A stretch of DNA of 64,000 nt from Dipetalonema caudispina (Eukaryota > Nematoda > Chromadorea > Rhabditida > Onchocercidae). The position numbers and the translations under genes are program-made. Position 1 is the stretch's first letter, and every line of letters begins with the position of its first letter. The notes beneath the pieces were generated by a model. It saw nothing but the letters and a program-made list of their open reading frames with translations. It searched no databases and was not told the origin of the DNA. Positions 1-11,628 of this stretch are shown piece by piece. The stretch covers positions 173,006 through 237,005 of the forward strand of contig JABVXV010000071.1 in the NCBI GenBank assembly GCA_013365325.1. The letters are read 5' to 3'.

Positions 1-160
1 GCTACGTGATACGACTGTACGCTTGGTAAGAGGCACATGGGACCCTTGAAAGATTCAACTCGGACTACTGCGAAAGTTAATCTTTCAGCAAATCATATCA
101 CTTATATTAGCCGGAATTTATACAATCACAAAATGTAGGAAAAAACAAACATTTCCCTAC

Positions 161-273
161 CGTTTCAGATTGAACCGCTGGACCACTTGACGACGCAAAG
201 CCGAGAAACTCCAATTATCTACTCCATCGAAGACCTCTATCTTGCCATCTGGGCTCTTGACGCTCAATTTCAT
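161..273 (-). CDS. First exon of a gene leaving the left edge, possibly ubiquitin-like N-terminus
   Basis: Reading the minus strand from the ATG at 273 gives 37 residues beginning MKLSVKSPDGKIEVF and ending RFNLKR, followed by a good GT donor (AAACG/GTAGGG) at 161/160. The leading beta-hairpin pattern (K-L-x-V-x-S-P-D-G) resembles the N-terminal ubiquitin-like domain of NPL4-type proteins, but the stretch is too short for a firm call. An acceptor (ttcgcag) lies near 76, yet the next exon cannot be joined in frame without a stop inside the window, so the downstream exon is probably outside it. The opposite strand is also open over much of this stretch. What is seen: start codon, open frame, donor. 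What is inferred: the family. Confidence 0.35.
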
Positions 274-298
274 TATTCAATATCAGAGTTATTGCACT

Positions 299-712
299 AA
301 CTATCTGGAATCTACAACATCTTTAGAAACACCGAATTTAAAATAACTACGCTGAATACGATCACACATGAAACTAAACCGGGTTTGCTTTTGGAGTAAC
401 TTAAAAATAGTAATATTTTTTAAACATCCAGTGATTTCCACCCGATACAAGTCATTACTAGATAAAATATTGATATGAACAACAAAAATTGAACCGAAAT
501 CAGAAATAAACTTCCAAAAAAGTATTCACTGTTGAATAATGACAACAGACCTAGAGAGACAAAGCTGTAAACTTTATTTGTAAGCTTTATTTTTCATCAG
601 TGCAACAATTTACCGATTTTTATCATACGGTGTTTCTGAGTTATAACAGTGCTTTAAACATCAGTGATGTTAATTTGCTTGTAGTCGTTCAAACACAATA
701 TTTCTTCAAGTA
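299..712. other. Intergenic stretch, left edge to PUS7 stop
   Basis: This AT-rich stretch lies upstream of the left-edge exon and downstream of the PUS7 stop codon. I see no open frame with splice signals, no RNA gene and no repeat beyond short A/T runs. It probably holds the PUS7 3' UTR and the promoter of the left-edge gene. Confidence 0.5.
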
Positions 713-3700
713 CTAAGCAGATTCAGTAAAATCCTTTTTTCCCTGAGCCAAGGACATTTGAGCCAATTTACTCATATCGCACCTGCAAAGAAAGTTCATG
801 ATTTATATCAATCTGGTTTTCATTATCTCATAACTTCTTTGTAAGCAATCTAATTATGGCTATGACGGAATTTTCTAGTGCTGTAAAACACAAACTGCAG
901 CTTACTGAAATGTGAAACAAAATTTTACGCTCCAGATAGCATCATTCCACATAATGCGGTAATTAATATCACCGATGAATGCAATACTAGGTACAGAAAT
1001 ATTCGCGGTAATTTCTAACTACGCTTGAATTTCCAACAGCAAGAAATAGTAGCCTTGTAATTTCGCGTAAAGCGATGGTAGCATAAGAACCAGAAGGCAA
1101 AGAAAACTCTAAAGCCACAGCATGGAAATCGCCAGTTCCAATACTTTCTGAATCTATATCTCCTTCAAGATCTGTCTGCAATTTTGTCCTCGCTTCGGGA
1201 TAGGCCAATATTTTATACTTCACACCTTGCGGTTTGATAATAAGAGGGCGCATCACAGCGCCTATTGCCCATTCCCTGAAAAAAATACAAATATTTGGTA
1301 ATGAATTAATTAGTTATCGACAGTTAATTGCAAATCCAGAAAAAAGAACAAGTAGGAAAGGCCTATTTACTTTTGTCCCACAACAGAAATATTAATAAAC
1401 ATGCTTTTCTAATGCTTCGAACATCGCTAATGTTACTCCATCCTCAGCCATTACTTCTGCATACCAATCTCGGACTGAAAAAACATTCATAATAGTCGCA
1501 AGTATATATGCCAGCAATTAAAAGTTGACTTATGAAATAGTTCATTTACAGGAGTTACTATAGAGAATATTACTTCCTTATTAGATAAAACTCGAAAGTC
1601 TAATTAATGAAACCAACATAACATAAATTGCTGGCAGTATTCAAAAATAAAATGCAAAAATTTTTAGTTAAAAAAATATTCTGTTTAACTCTCTGTCTCC
1701 AATAATAATAAGGACGGTGAACGAATTTCAAAAAAAAAAAAAAAAATTAAAAGAAACCTTCGTTGTTGGGAAATTTAACAGATCCTGATATTAGAGGCAA
1801 AGCTACTTCTTCGTTTTCAAAATCTTTGATTTCTTGACCTTGAACATTTAAATCACCGGCGATCGCATGAAATCCCTTGTTTTTCACTCGTCGAGTAACA
1901 ACCTTTAAACAATTCAAAATGCTATAATTCTTCAACAAACCACTGGAATCCTAGGAGTGCTTGTAGATCGTTGAACACAGTATTCGAAAGAAATCAAGAA
2001 TGAATAGTAACGAAAAAGTCATAAGCTTATGTTAACCATTGACATCAAGGATGAACAAATACCTTATTCCATAACAGACTCTGGTAGGCATGAACATAAA
2101 GACTGCGTGCATTCCGAGTTAACTTCAACAGAGCACCATAATAATTGCATTTATTCTTGCTAAGTGCTGATAAAAGTTGTCCTTCGATGGTAGCATATGC
2201 CTAGAATCATAAGAAATAATAAATATTTGTTATAAGAACTCGAGAATCTATTGTTTTATCCAAAAAACTTTCAGTCTTTTCCAAGTTTGTTGAATATAAC
2301 GCTGAAACACTAAAATACTAACGTTTCCTATAACATATTGTTAACCATATTTACCTGACTGCCTGTGAGCTTTTTCAAGGCGGCAGAAGCATTTCCTGAT
2401 TTATTCCATTCATCTATAGCTTCTCGGATACTTCCTAAAGATCATTCAATAAAGTAGCTTTTAGATGAAACAAACACCATAACATTTCTGAAATACCTCA
2501 TAAAAACGACAGCATTATGCACAGGAGATAATTCCTACCGTGTGCATTCCGTGGTTTCAAAATTCCTTTCAAGGCAACTTCCCACTGCTTCTTTAAAATT
2601 GCAATGCCGATTTCAGCAGTATTAAAAGCGCACGATCCAAAACGTTGAGTGCCAAAATAATTGATGAAACCGTTTGACTTGAAATTTTCAATTCTATCGA
2701 TCAAATCAGTTTCACTGAACGGATGAACATCTCTACAATTAGATAATTTTGCACTGAACACTTAGCAGAGGAAGTAGGCTATGTTACGCTATGCATAAGA
2801 CAGTTTTGATTATCAAACTTCAAATTAAAGAAAAATTCAAGAAAGAATGCAAGAAATGACTAACCTTAAAATGATTTTAAATCTATTTCCCCAAAGATCA
2901 CCCAATTTGCATGGTTTTGAACTTGAAGTAAAATCAGTGAGCCTTATGCCACGTAGTTTAGCGTTAAGCTCTCTTAATCGTTCAATTTCACATCGATACA
3001 GCGATACGCGTTGTGTTGTAAGAGCACGACGATCTTTTGTACCACAAATACCAAATGAAGAGTTTTTTATCCTAAATTATATTTAGATAAAATCTATTAA
3101 GTACTTTAAATAAAAATGTTGAAACACGATAAACAAGACTTACCCCAAAAACTTAGAAATCATAGAAAGTGCATAATGCGTATCTTTGTTTTCTTTACAT
3201 AATGTGAAATGAACATAATCGGGGCGATCTGTTGGCCATGTTCTTCTTTTCCTACATTAAAAATAACTTTGAAAATTGAGGACATTTTGCTCAACAAAAA
3301 ATTAAAAGAAAATCACGAAAACATAAGATATGTTTGCAGGTATCTTCATTCTTTTCTCAAAGAAGTTTCCATGATCAACATTGAACAACAGATTACCTAG
3401 TTAGTTTATCCGGTACTAGAACTCGAATCGCACTGGCAACTGTTCGTGAATCCAAAAGGCCATTATATCGATTGCGTATCCAATCATGTATAATGGTACG
3501 CTTTTGTTTATCCATACCCTGAATGAGCAAAGTAAAAAAGATAGAACAGCATACTATCGTGACGAGCAGATTATATGAGAAATTAAACTAAAAACAGTAT
3601 TTACACCAACTTCAGTTGGTATTTCGACAACATTGATTTCATCGTTGAGAAGAGCATCGATTTTCGAGATCAGCTCTTGCGTGACAGCTTCTGGAGTAGG

Positions 3701-4193
3701 GATGTCATTTATGTTTGTTGATATATTTTTTATTTTTTTACTTTCGACGATCGTTTCCGCTGTGCACGGTAAAGATATATCTGAAAGAAGTAACTAAGTA
3801 AACATGGTGAAAACCATCAAATATAAATGCTCCAATTATTCTTCTTAACCATTCCTTCCTTCTTATTGGTGATGTATCCACCGAATATCGCAGCACTGAA
3901 TAACTACAAAAAACTTTTTAGTTACACAGCAATATAATAAAAGACAAAACATCAGTAGTGATATGTGAATAAGGCTTGACAATACTAACTATCTACATTA
4001 GAATATAACATCGTTGGCAGTACAAAAAAAGTAGTAATGAACAATTCATTATAAGAAAGTACAGTTTACCAAGAACAGTCCCATTTGGAGTGATTTCATT
4101 AACGATAAAATCTGAATATAACGTTTTTATCGTACATTTCAGTTCATCTCGTCCACAGCTCATATATTCTATAATAAAGAAATCTTCCTCCAT
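713..4193 (-). CDS. pus7: Multisubstrate pseudouridine synthase 7 homologue (TruD family)
   Basis: It converts uridine to pseudouridine in tRNA and mRNA. Exons in transcription order: 4193-4070, 3780-3605, 3518-3397, 3251-3144, 3071-2865, 2732-2539, 2434-2355, 2200-2063, 1902-1758, 1474-1405, 1275-1054, 782-713, giving 551 codons plus stop. Family blocks appear in the right order: YSDFIVNEI, RRTWPTDRPDYVHF, the catalytic block GICGTKDRRALTTQ (nucleophile Asp190), GFINYFGTQRFGS, ARSLYVHAYQSLLWNK, AGDL, and ALEFSLPSGSYATIALREI. The start is the ATG three bases after an unpaired acceptor (ttttcag), a likely trans-splice site; the N-terminus is shorter than in vertebrate PUS7. The donors after exons 10 and 11 must be GC rather than GT (1405/1404 and 1054/1053) to keep frame and conserved residues. 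Family assignment is very secure; those two junctions are less so. Confidence 0.93.
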
Positions 4194-5016
4194 TTCCTGA
4201 AAATAAGAGATATATCATTCTTACAGTTAAAAATATTAAAACAGCTACATATCGACAGCGCTATTAAATATATCTATCACTTATTCATGAGAAAACTGGA
4301 AATTTTTGTATGATATGAATTAATTATTGAATGTGAAACTAATAACTTTTCGTTTACCTTAATCTTATAAACATTGCCAAATTTCATAAATGTTTAAAGG
4401 AAATTCCGGAGGGACTTTAATGAAATAAATGAATATCATTCATTTACCTGATAGCACTGCAATCCTCCACAACCAAACCAAATGCTATCTGCCACCTGGT
4501 AGCAAAAAAGCTAAATATTATGAAATACCTTAAATGTGAAGTTATATTTATATTATTTCAGATTGAACTATGGAAGATATGCAAATTTAGGTATTAATTA
4601 GTCATAGAGTTATGGGGAAGCTACTCGTAAATATTTCTCATTTATTGAAATAACTATATGGCATAGCTAATGTTTAAACAATGATTTTACTTCTACAAAT
4701 TTCTCTCATATATCGGTAACATTTATATGTGAATGACAGTTAATTGAATTATTGAATAAAAGAAAAAATGACCATGGCTACAACATTAAGTAAGGAATAT
4801 CCATTAATAATAAATGGTAGCCAATACCCTTAAGCAATAAATGGATTGATGATTATCATTAAGATTACCTTGATATATAGATTGTATGCTTTCAACGTGT
4901 CATTACTACTGGATCTGTTACATTATATAGGATATTGTTATTACTAAAGCAATAATGTTTTTTAGTTTTTCTTTATAGGATTGTATTGAAGAAATTTACT
5001 TTGTTTTATACAAGAA
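4194..5016. promoter_or_regulatory. Divergent intergenic region between pus7 and the PI-PLC-like gene
   Basis: About 820 bp separate two divergent start codons. The unpaired acceptor just upstream of the pus7 ATG (4197-4199, minus strand) suggests trans-splicing there. Otherwise the stretch is AT-rich without an open frame or recognisable motif. Both promoters presumably lie here (inference). Confidence 0.5.
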
Positions 5017-6325
5017 ATGAAGAAAAAGTTAACAAGAACAGATGGAATGCAATGTAGCGGTGAATACTGGATGAGTAACTTGCCTCAGGAAGTTACTGAG
5101 AGACCGCTTATTTGTATTGCTATACCAGGTTTTTGTTTACTAATTGAAAAATACTATGTTTTAAATTTTTGATAATCCAATAATAGTAATCTGTCCTTTA
5201 ATCATCTATATTGTGGTAGATAACTACCAGTAGTAGTCATCATCATCATCTAACTAGAAGGATTGCAGCTAGATGCGCAAACTTATTTCGTACCTCACAA
5301 TGCTTACTCTATATCCCAGAGCACTGGAAATACTTTGGTATCGATAATGGTGAATAAGCATTTAGAAAGAAAGCTGCCATTTTTAGAACTTGGTGGGGAT
5401 TATTTTGTTAAATGCAAATATGCTGTTTCTACTTTGAGGTTCACATGATTCATTCACACAACCACTGTTTGATAAATATCCCGTAGCAAATGACGAAGGT
5501 CGACTTATCCGAGAAATTGGCCGATTCCGGATGGTTCGACGCTTCATCCGACGGTGGGCCACAACACAGCGATATTCAGTGGTTAAGCAACTTTATGCCG
5601 GTGTACGTTACTTTGATATTAGACTCGCAGTACCATTACCTGCTAAATTAGATGAGGTACGTGTTCTGCATGCACTTTATGGTAGTTGCATTCAGCAACT
5701 TCTGTCACATATAAATGCTTTCTTGAATAATCATTCAAGAGAAATTGTCATTCTTGATTTCAATCATTTGTATAATTTTAACGATAGTGAGTATATTAAA
5801 TTTTTGGGGATGGTGGAAAGTGTGTTTGGTCAGAAATTATGTTTACGGGGAGAAGATGTAACTAAGATAAGTCTAGCTAGCATGTGGCAATCGGGTTATC
5901 AGGTGATAGCGATATCAGTAGCAGAAACAACAACTCATCGAAGTACATCTTGGATATGGGATTCTAGCTGTATTCTTAGTCCATATGCTAATGTGAGTCG
6001 AAATGATAAATTATTTAAATTTCTTGATCAAACAATGCGAGATCACAGACAAGGTACCAGGGATGTGTTTTTTGTAACGCAAGCAATTTTGACAGTAAAA
6101 TGGTTTAATATCTTAATGCATCCATTTTCCACTCTTGAAAAAAGATACGCTTTGAAATGTACAAAAGAAGCCATCTCCTGGATTACGAATTTTGACGAAC
6201 CTTCTTATTTCAATATTATTATCTGCGACTTTATTGATTGTTTCGATTTTTGTAATATTGTTTTCACTCTCAACATGTCCTCCAGCAAAGATTTCCTTAA
6301 CGCTAGTCTCCTCAGAAAGGAATAA
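5017..6325 (+). CDS. PI-PLC X domain-containing protein (PLCXD-like)
   Basis: Two exons, 5017-5128 and 5439-6325, encode 332 residues. The product has only the catalytic X half of phosphatidylinositol-specific phospholipase C, as in metazoan PLCXD proteins. Both general acid/base histidines are visible: His40 in G-S-H-D-S, which is split by the intron (G codon interrupted at 5128/5439), and His115 in R-V-L-H-A. The strand block RYFDIR is at residues 94-99 and EIVILDFNHLYNF follows. The C-terminal part is hydrophobic (about residues 285-320), which could mean membrane association. Length fits the family (about 320). There are no EF-hand, Y or C2 domains. Substrate and lipase activity are not established for this family in general, so the function is inferred. 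The intron contains an unrelated open frame (5263-5448). Confidence 0.85.
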
Positions 6326-7387
6326 GGTATTCTTTGTTTATAGCCACTGAGTATATTTTCATAATATTTAGTTATTCTTATAATATCCTATCATTTATGG
6401 GTGGGATCTTTAGATATATATCTGTATATAGGAAATGTATATACAAAAATATATCTATGTAATAAACACCTGATATGTAGAAGATATCAGATGCGTGCTC
6501 GTTATCCTAACGTGTAAAGACGTCTTGATTTCGCTTTATTTTTTCACTTATTCTGTTTGAAACCCTTTAAATGAATTAATTGTTGTTAAAAACTCTTGAC
6601 GAAGCTACCAGTTGGAGTTATTTACTGGTGAAGGTATGACAATACTAGTTTTATTTATGGAATGTGGTCAAGGATTGCTAACCTTAGAACATATACCTTT
6701 CAAAATTCTTATGCTGAAGCAGTACAATTCCGTTATTTTTTTTTAAGTTTTGCGCGGTCTGATTGGTATAGGAATAACCGGTTATCTTCAAACCAATCTG
6801 GGCTATCCTTGATTCATTCCAATGTACTAGTTTATGATTATAATTTCAGTTTCTTGTCTGTAGCAGCCAGCACATTTTGAAATGCTAGGAAGGTGTCTTT
6901 ACGTTGTTAGTGAAAGATACCTATTGGTGCATTCAGAGTGTTCGTTGTGCATCCATGTAAATTTCATGAATTATTATTCTGTTCGTTGAAATTAAACAGT
7001 AGGTAGTAGACTTAGTAAATCATTCGTACTTCATATTGTATTTTATCAAAAAAAAAGGTAGCAAAAGCAAAATTTTTAATGAGATACGATATCCACAATT
7101 ATTACGTTATCGATGTCGCTTGATTTCTCACCTGAAAGATTAAGGATGCATTTCCTCTTTCTATTTTGTCGACTTTCTATGCGTACTTGCATAACTCGCG
7201 TGTGCATTGGTCACGATGGCTGAATTTGTATTTAAATTAGTTTTCATAATAAATTTTTTGTATCTTATTAGTAATGAAGATACATAAAAATTCGCCAACA
7301 ATTTGTTTGACACAAATTGGAAATAAAAATTTATTGTATTGTTTTTAATTAATAAGCAAGTGTATAATGGTCAACAGCGCCAGAATA
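6326..7387. other. Intergenic region between PI-PLC-like gene and rp2
   Basis: The proximal part is probably the PI-PLC-like 3' UTR (AATAAA-like signals near 6460). The rest holds short ORFs without splice signals or codon patterns that suggest coding. An ATGGGTGGGATC near 6396 was considered as an RP2 first exon but its phase does not fit. Confidence 0.5.
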
Positions 7388-7401
7388 ATTACCATGGTAA
7401 C
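7388..7401. promoter_or_regulatory. X-box (RFX/DAF-19-type ciliary promoter element)
   Basis: The 14-mer ATTACCATGGTAAC matches the RFX consensus RYYNYYATRRNRAC at every position and is a nearly perfect inverted repeat. It lies 180 bp before the rp2 ATG (7581), inside the 50-250 bp range typical of DAF-19 target genes in C. elegans, and it precedes a known ciliary gene. What is seen: the motif and its spacing. What is inferred: RFX regulation. Confidence 0.8.
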
Positions 7402-7580
7402 GTATTACAAGTCAGCACTATCTGCCTTCAATGTCGTCAGCAGCTCATTTTTATCAATTTGCAGATTTCTTTATATCACATGTTAATAAATTTTACTCTA
7501 CATCAAGTATTTCCCCAATGTTTAGTGGATAATCTCGTTCCTGAAATATCATTCCAAGATTTGTTAACCTGTTATTCCTA

Positions 7581-10500
7581 ATGTTACGCTTGTGCTGCTC
7601 AATCAGCAAACATTCAAAGCGCGAAGAGCAGTACCACGTTAAGAATGACGATTGCGGGAAATACTCCTGGTATTCCATTTCATTGTTAATTATCAGCTTG
7701 CTTCACGATCATTACTTATTGAAATGATATGAATAATCAATATTATTGAGAATAGCCCGCATAATTTACAAAATGAGCATGATAGAGATTCGTTACAATT
7801 ACTTACCTTCTTCAGTGAAAAAGAAAGAGGGAAAAAAAGTGATCGGGCGGCATTCTTCCCAAGATGATATGTTATAAAATACCTAAATCGGCTGATACAC
7901 GCAATCATCTCAAAGAATCAAGAAATCTTGTTTATCTGGATCTTAATTATGTCACCATTAAACACACATAAAATCTTGACTGTCGTGCAGTCCAGTTAGA
8001 ATTTACTACAACTTTTTTTTTTTCTCTCAATCTTCCGAATTCAAAATGAAATGTTTTAAAAAAATTTTTTTTTAGTTTATTATGCAATAATCGTGATAAA
8101 TAAACGAAATTGATAGAGGTAACAAGTAGGTTGTCACGATTATGCTTGTTATATTGTTAAGTTTACAAGCATTCTAACTTGAGTTCAATAATTTTAGTGC
8201 ATATTTCAGTGTACTGGTAGAGTTCTCTTTTTTTTTTTAATTTTTTTGTTGAATATCGAATTTTCTAAATTTGAAGAAGTCTTTTGTCAATAATTTAACA
8301 AACCATATTTATGCACAATTCTTATACCATTCAATCCCAAATAAATTCGAAATTTAAATAGATTAAAGGCTTGAAAAGTTAATGAAACTTTCTCGTTTTT
8401 TATCTACTGAAGATTTATAAGAAGTAAGGTAAACGGATAAGCATAATTATTTCCCTTAATGAAATAAAATTGATGTTGAACTAACGAGTAATGTATATTA
8501 TATGCAAAAGTTGGGAGCATTTCTTTCCTCTCATTTGTTTATAAAATAACTGCTTGCTGCTTCATTTAGTTTGAGTTAATTAATTTCAATTTGCAGGTTA
8601 AGGTCCCTAATTCTAGTTAACAATTATTCAGTATGAGTTGCTTTTTTTTTTTGTTTTTTACTATTTAACATCGAAAATGTCTTCAAATATAAGCAAGAAA
8701 TCTTACAGTTCACTGATAGATCAATTTCAAACTTTTATCTTACACCTTCATTTGACAATCTCTTCCAAAAAAAAACCTGTTCAGTATTCATTAATCCTAA
8801 ATATTTACTGATTTTCATTCCATAAACTTTAATAATTTCCATTCTCAACATCTTTGAAAAATATTGGAGTTAAACAAAGTGTCCATTTATCTTCAATATT
8901 TTATATATTTGCTGTAATCTTACATTATTTTATATTGTAATTTCTTTGCTAAAAACTTCATCACTTATATAGATAGGCCTTCCAGTTGCCTCTTTGCATT
9001 AGAATACGAAATCAGCTAAGTTGACATCTGTTAGCTGACATTGTAAATTGAAAAAAAAAAAAAGAGAAAACAATCCTTTTTTAAAATATTTTAATGGAAG
9101 TTTTTTTTTTTTTCGAAGAATTTACATATTTTGTAAATGTAAAATCCAAGTATTATTTCATTAAAATGAAAAATTTAGGGATAAAGAGAAACCTAATCCA
9201 GCAGAATATCGTTTCACTAATCTTTATGGTGAAATTGCAATCAAATCAGATGGCCAAATTACCGGCGAGCAATTCAGTGTTGAAAAATGCAAAGTCAGTG
9301 TTCCCACATGTTAAAACTTATTTAGTGACAGTGATAATAAAAGGAAGCTGAAAAGAAAAAGACACTGTGAAACGAGAAAAAAAAAAGCTGGATAGAGTCA
9401 ACCGGAAATCATTTCAGGAATGCTGCATCCTGTTACTTGATCACTTAGCTACAGTGAATATTGATGATTGCGAAGAATGCCTCATTGTTACTGGCCCATG
9501 CAAAGGAAGGTTAGGTAAAATCTTAACCATTTTCTCATATAATACCTTTCATACTCATATTTTTAATTGTGGTAAAATTTATTTCTTTCAAAAATATTTG
9601 AAATATTCCTAATCGAATGATTGCATCTTCGAAAAAAAAATGCATAACATGCGAGTATACATTCATCACGTATAATACATAAATCCGTTACGTCTTATCA
9701 TAACGAATGAATGTAAAATCTATTTGAACCCTATGATAATTTCATAGCATTTTTCAAGTGCAAAAGTTTAGTGTGTTCATTCGGGATTGCAAGAATACTA
9801 CGCTGTTTACTATTTGTCAACAGTTTCGAAGTCGAGATTGCATTAACATTGATGTATTCTTATTTTGTACCACGAAACCGATCATCGAATCAAGTAAATT
9901 GATGCGATTTCGATCACTTGCTCTTTTTTATGACAAATTGGAAGGTTTTCTTTTCATTTCTCCTTCTTTTCTGAAACACATTTCTTTTTAATGTTGCGAA
10001 AAATTGAATTTTTCAAATTTTATAAATGAGGAAAGTTTTAATCCTTGGAGGGTAATCATAATAAACATTTGCAAGTTGAATCAGTTTGAATTCTAACAGG
10101 TACCATATAAATGATACCATATTTTCAGAGCATATAATGAAGGCATCACTGAGCCCGTTCATTAACAATTGGTATAGTATACATGATTTCACACCTGAAG
10201 ATGTTCCTAATTTTGAGATTTGTTTAACAGTAAGTTCTCGGTTGATATGTTAAAAAAAATACATCTTCTATGTAGCAATTGTTCTTCGTCCTACTCGTCC
10301 TCAAGATTCTTGGAACGAGAACTGCGGGATTATTTAATGGATCAATCCCTTGCTTCCCACATAACCAGATCTATTCCTCTATTCCAAATCACAATGTTAT
10401 TGCATACTCCAGCTCTATGACCTCAAAAGAATGTAAATTCGATTTTTACCCGAAACTTCCCGTTAACTGATTAACGTTGTTCTTCAAATTCGGATAAAGT

Positions 10501-11628
10501 TCCTGACAGGTTTTCCATACTGAATAACACTCATACTTAAAGTTACATTCACTCATATCTCACAATCTTTATCTATCTTTAGCAAATGTTCTTTTATTAG
10601 TAAACTAATGTTGGAATTTTGCTTTATATTTATTGCAGGAATACGACAATATTAAGAAAATGGATATGGTTAAAAATGTCGAATGCGTTAAATTTATCCC
10701 TGAATTATCAGTTCTTCCACTGTATACCGTTGCAAATAAGATTACCGGCAAGGTTAGACAAATTGACCATCTTCAGTTACCGTATAAGATATTTTGGAGA
10801 AAATGATTATGTTAGCGCAGATATTGAGAATGAATTTTTCAGCTTTCAAGACATTTTCACAAATTTTTTAAAAATTTTCAAAGCTTTCGACAATTTTTTG
10901 ATGTTATAGAAAATGCTTATCATATGTATGGAGCGAAATAACGAAAGTTTAGTATCATTTTATGGTCGCACATTGAAATTTTTGAGGGCAATATTAGCGC
11001 GTGGTGCAGAGCTTATCGCAACTAGAGATATGATAATTCGAAAAAGGGAACTTCCATCTTCGTTCGTTTTCAAGAAGTACGCCAAATCATCAGGTCAGTA
11101 AATTTCTATTACTATGTCTTTTATTTTATTCACTCTTGGATAAATGATGACAATAAATGTGCTAAATAAGCAAACCATCAAATAAGAAAATGATTTTAAT
11201 AATGAATTTAATAAATTAAAATATCAAATAAATAGAAGCATAGTCACTCGAGACTATCAAAAATCGTCAATTTTCCCACTAATCAGACTACCCTAGGAAA
11301 TTCAATTTTGGCAAGATACTAACAGGGAGTCATCGTGATGGTATTTAGATTAACTCTTTCTGTTGTTATTTAAATTAAGCTATTGTTCATTCTCTAACTG
11401 TAGATACTTTTACCTTTATACATACATTTTGCTGAGATTAAAAATCTGAAGTATGAAATAAATAATTCAGGTAGACTGATAACACTAGAAATAGCATGGA
11501 ATCGCGAACAAATCGAGGAAAGTGTCCGAATGATAAGCGATACGGTGGAAGTTGTGGAAGACCACGACTTCGAGGATCATCGGGCAAATCTTTATCAATT
11601 TGCACAGATGCAAATTGATATTTGTTAA
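7581..11628 (+). CDS. rp2: RP2 homologue, ARL3 GTPase-activating protein of ciliary membrane trafficking
   Basis: RP2 stimulates GTP hydrolysis by ARL3 and releases lipidated cargo at cilia. Eight exons: 7581-7669, 9179-9293, 9418-9509, 9772-9944, 10129-10229, 10639-10752, 10910-11093, 11471-11628; 341 residues (human 350). The tubulin-cofactor-C-like domain shows paired Cys ladders (DCEECLIVTGPCKG, VFIRDCKNTT) and TICQQFRSRDC, whose Arg118 matches the catalytic arginine finger. INNWYSIHDFTPED and a divergent C-terminal NDK-like half ending LYQFAQMQIDIC follow. Exon 1 was found by phase: its last codon joins to Trp, giving KYSW-DKEKPNPAEYRF as in vertebrate RP2. It starts MLRLCC, so the Gly2 myristoylation site is missing while Cys5/Cys6 could be palmitoylated. 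Intron 1 is 1.5 kb. Confidence 0.9.

Noticed and set aside
5263..5448. Open frame inside the PI-PLC-like intron
   Set aside because: It is removed by a phase-consistent intron (5129-5438) that rejoins the conserved G-S-H-D motif.
8633..8700. ATG followed by Ser-Cys-Phe run as RP2 start
   Set aside because: It is produced by a T run; the phase and sequence of 7581-7669 fit far better.
9094..9351. Plus-strand frame overlapping rp2 exon 2
   Set aside because: It is a shadow: the true exon is 9179-9293 in another frame with conserved RP2 residues.
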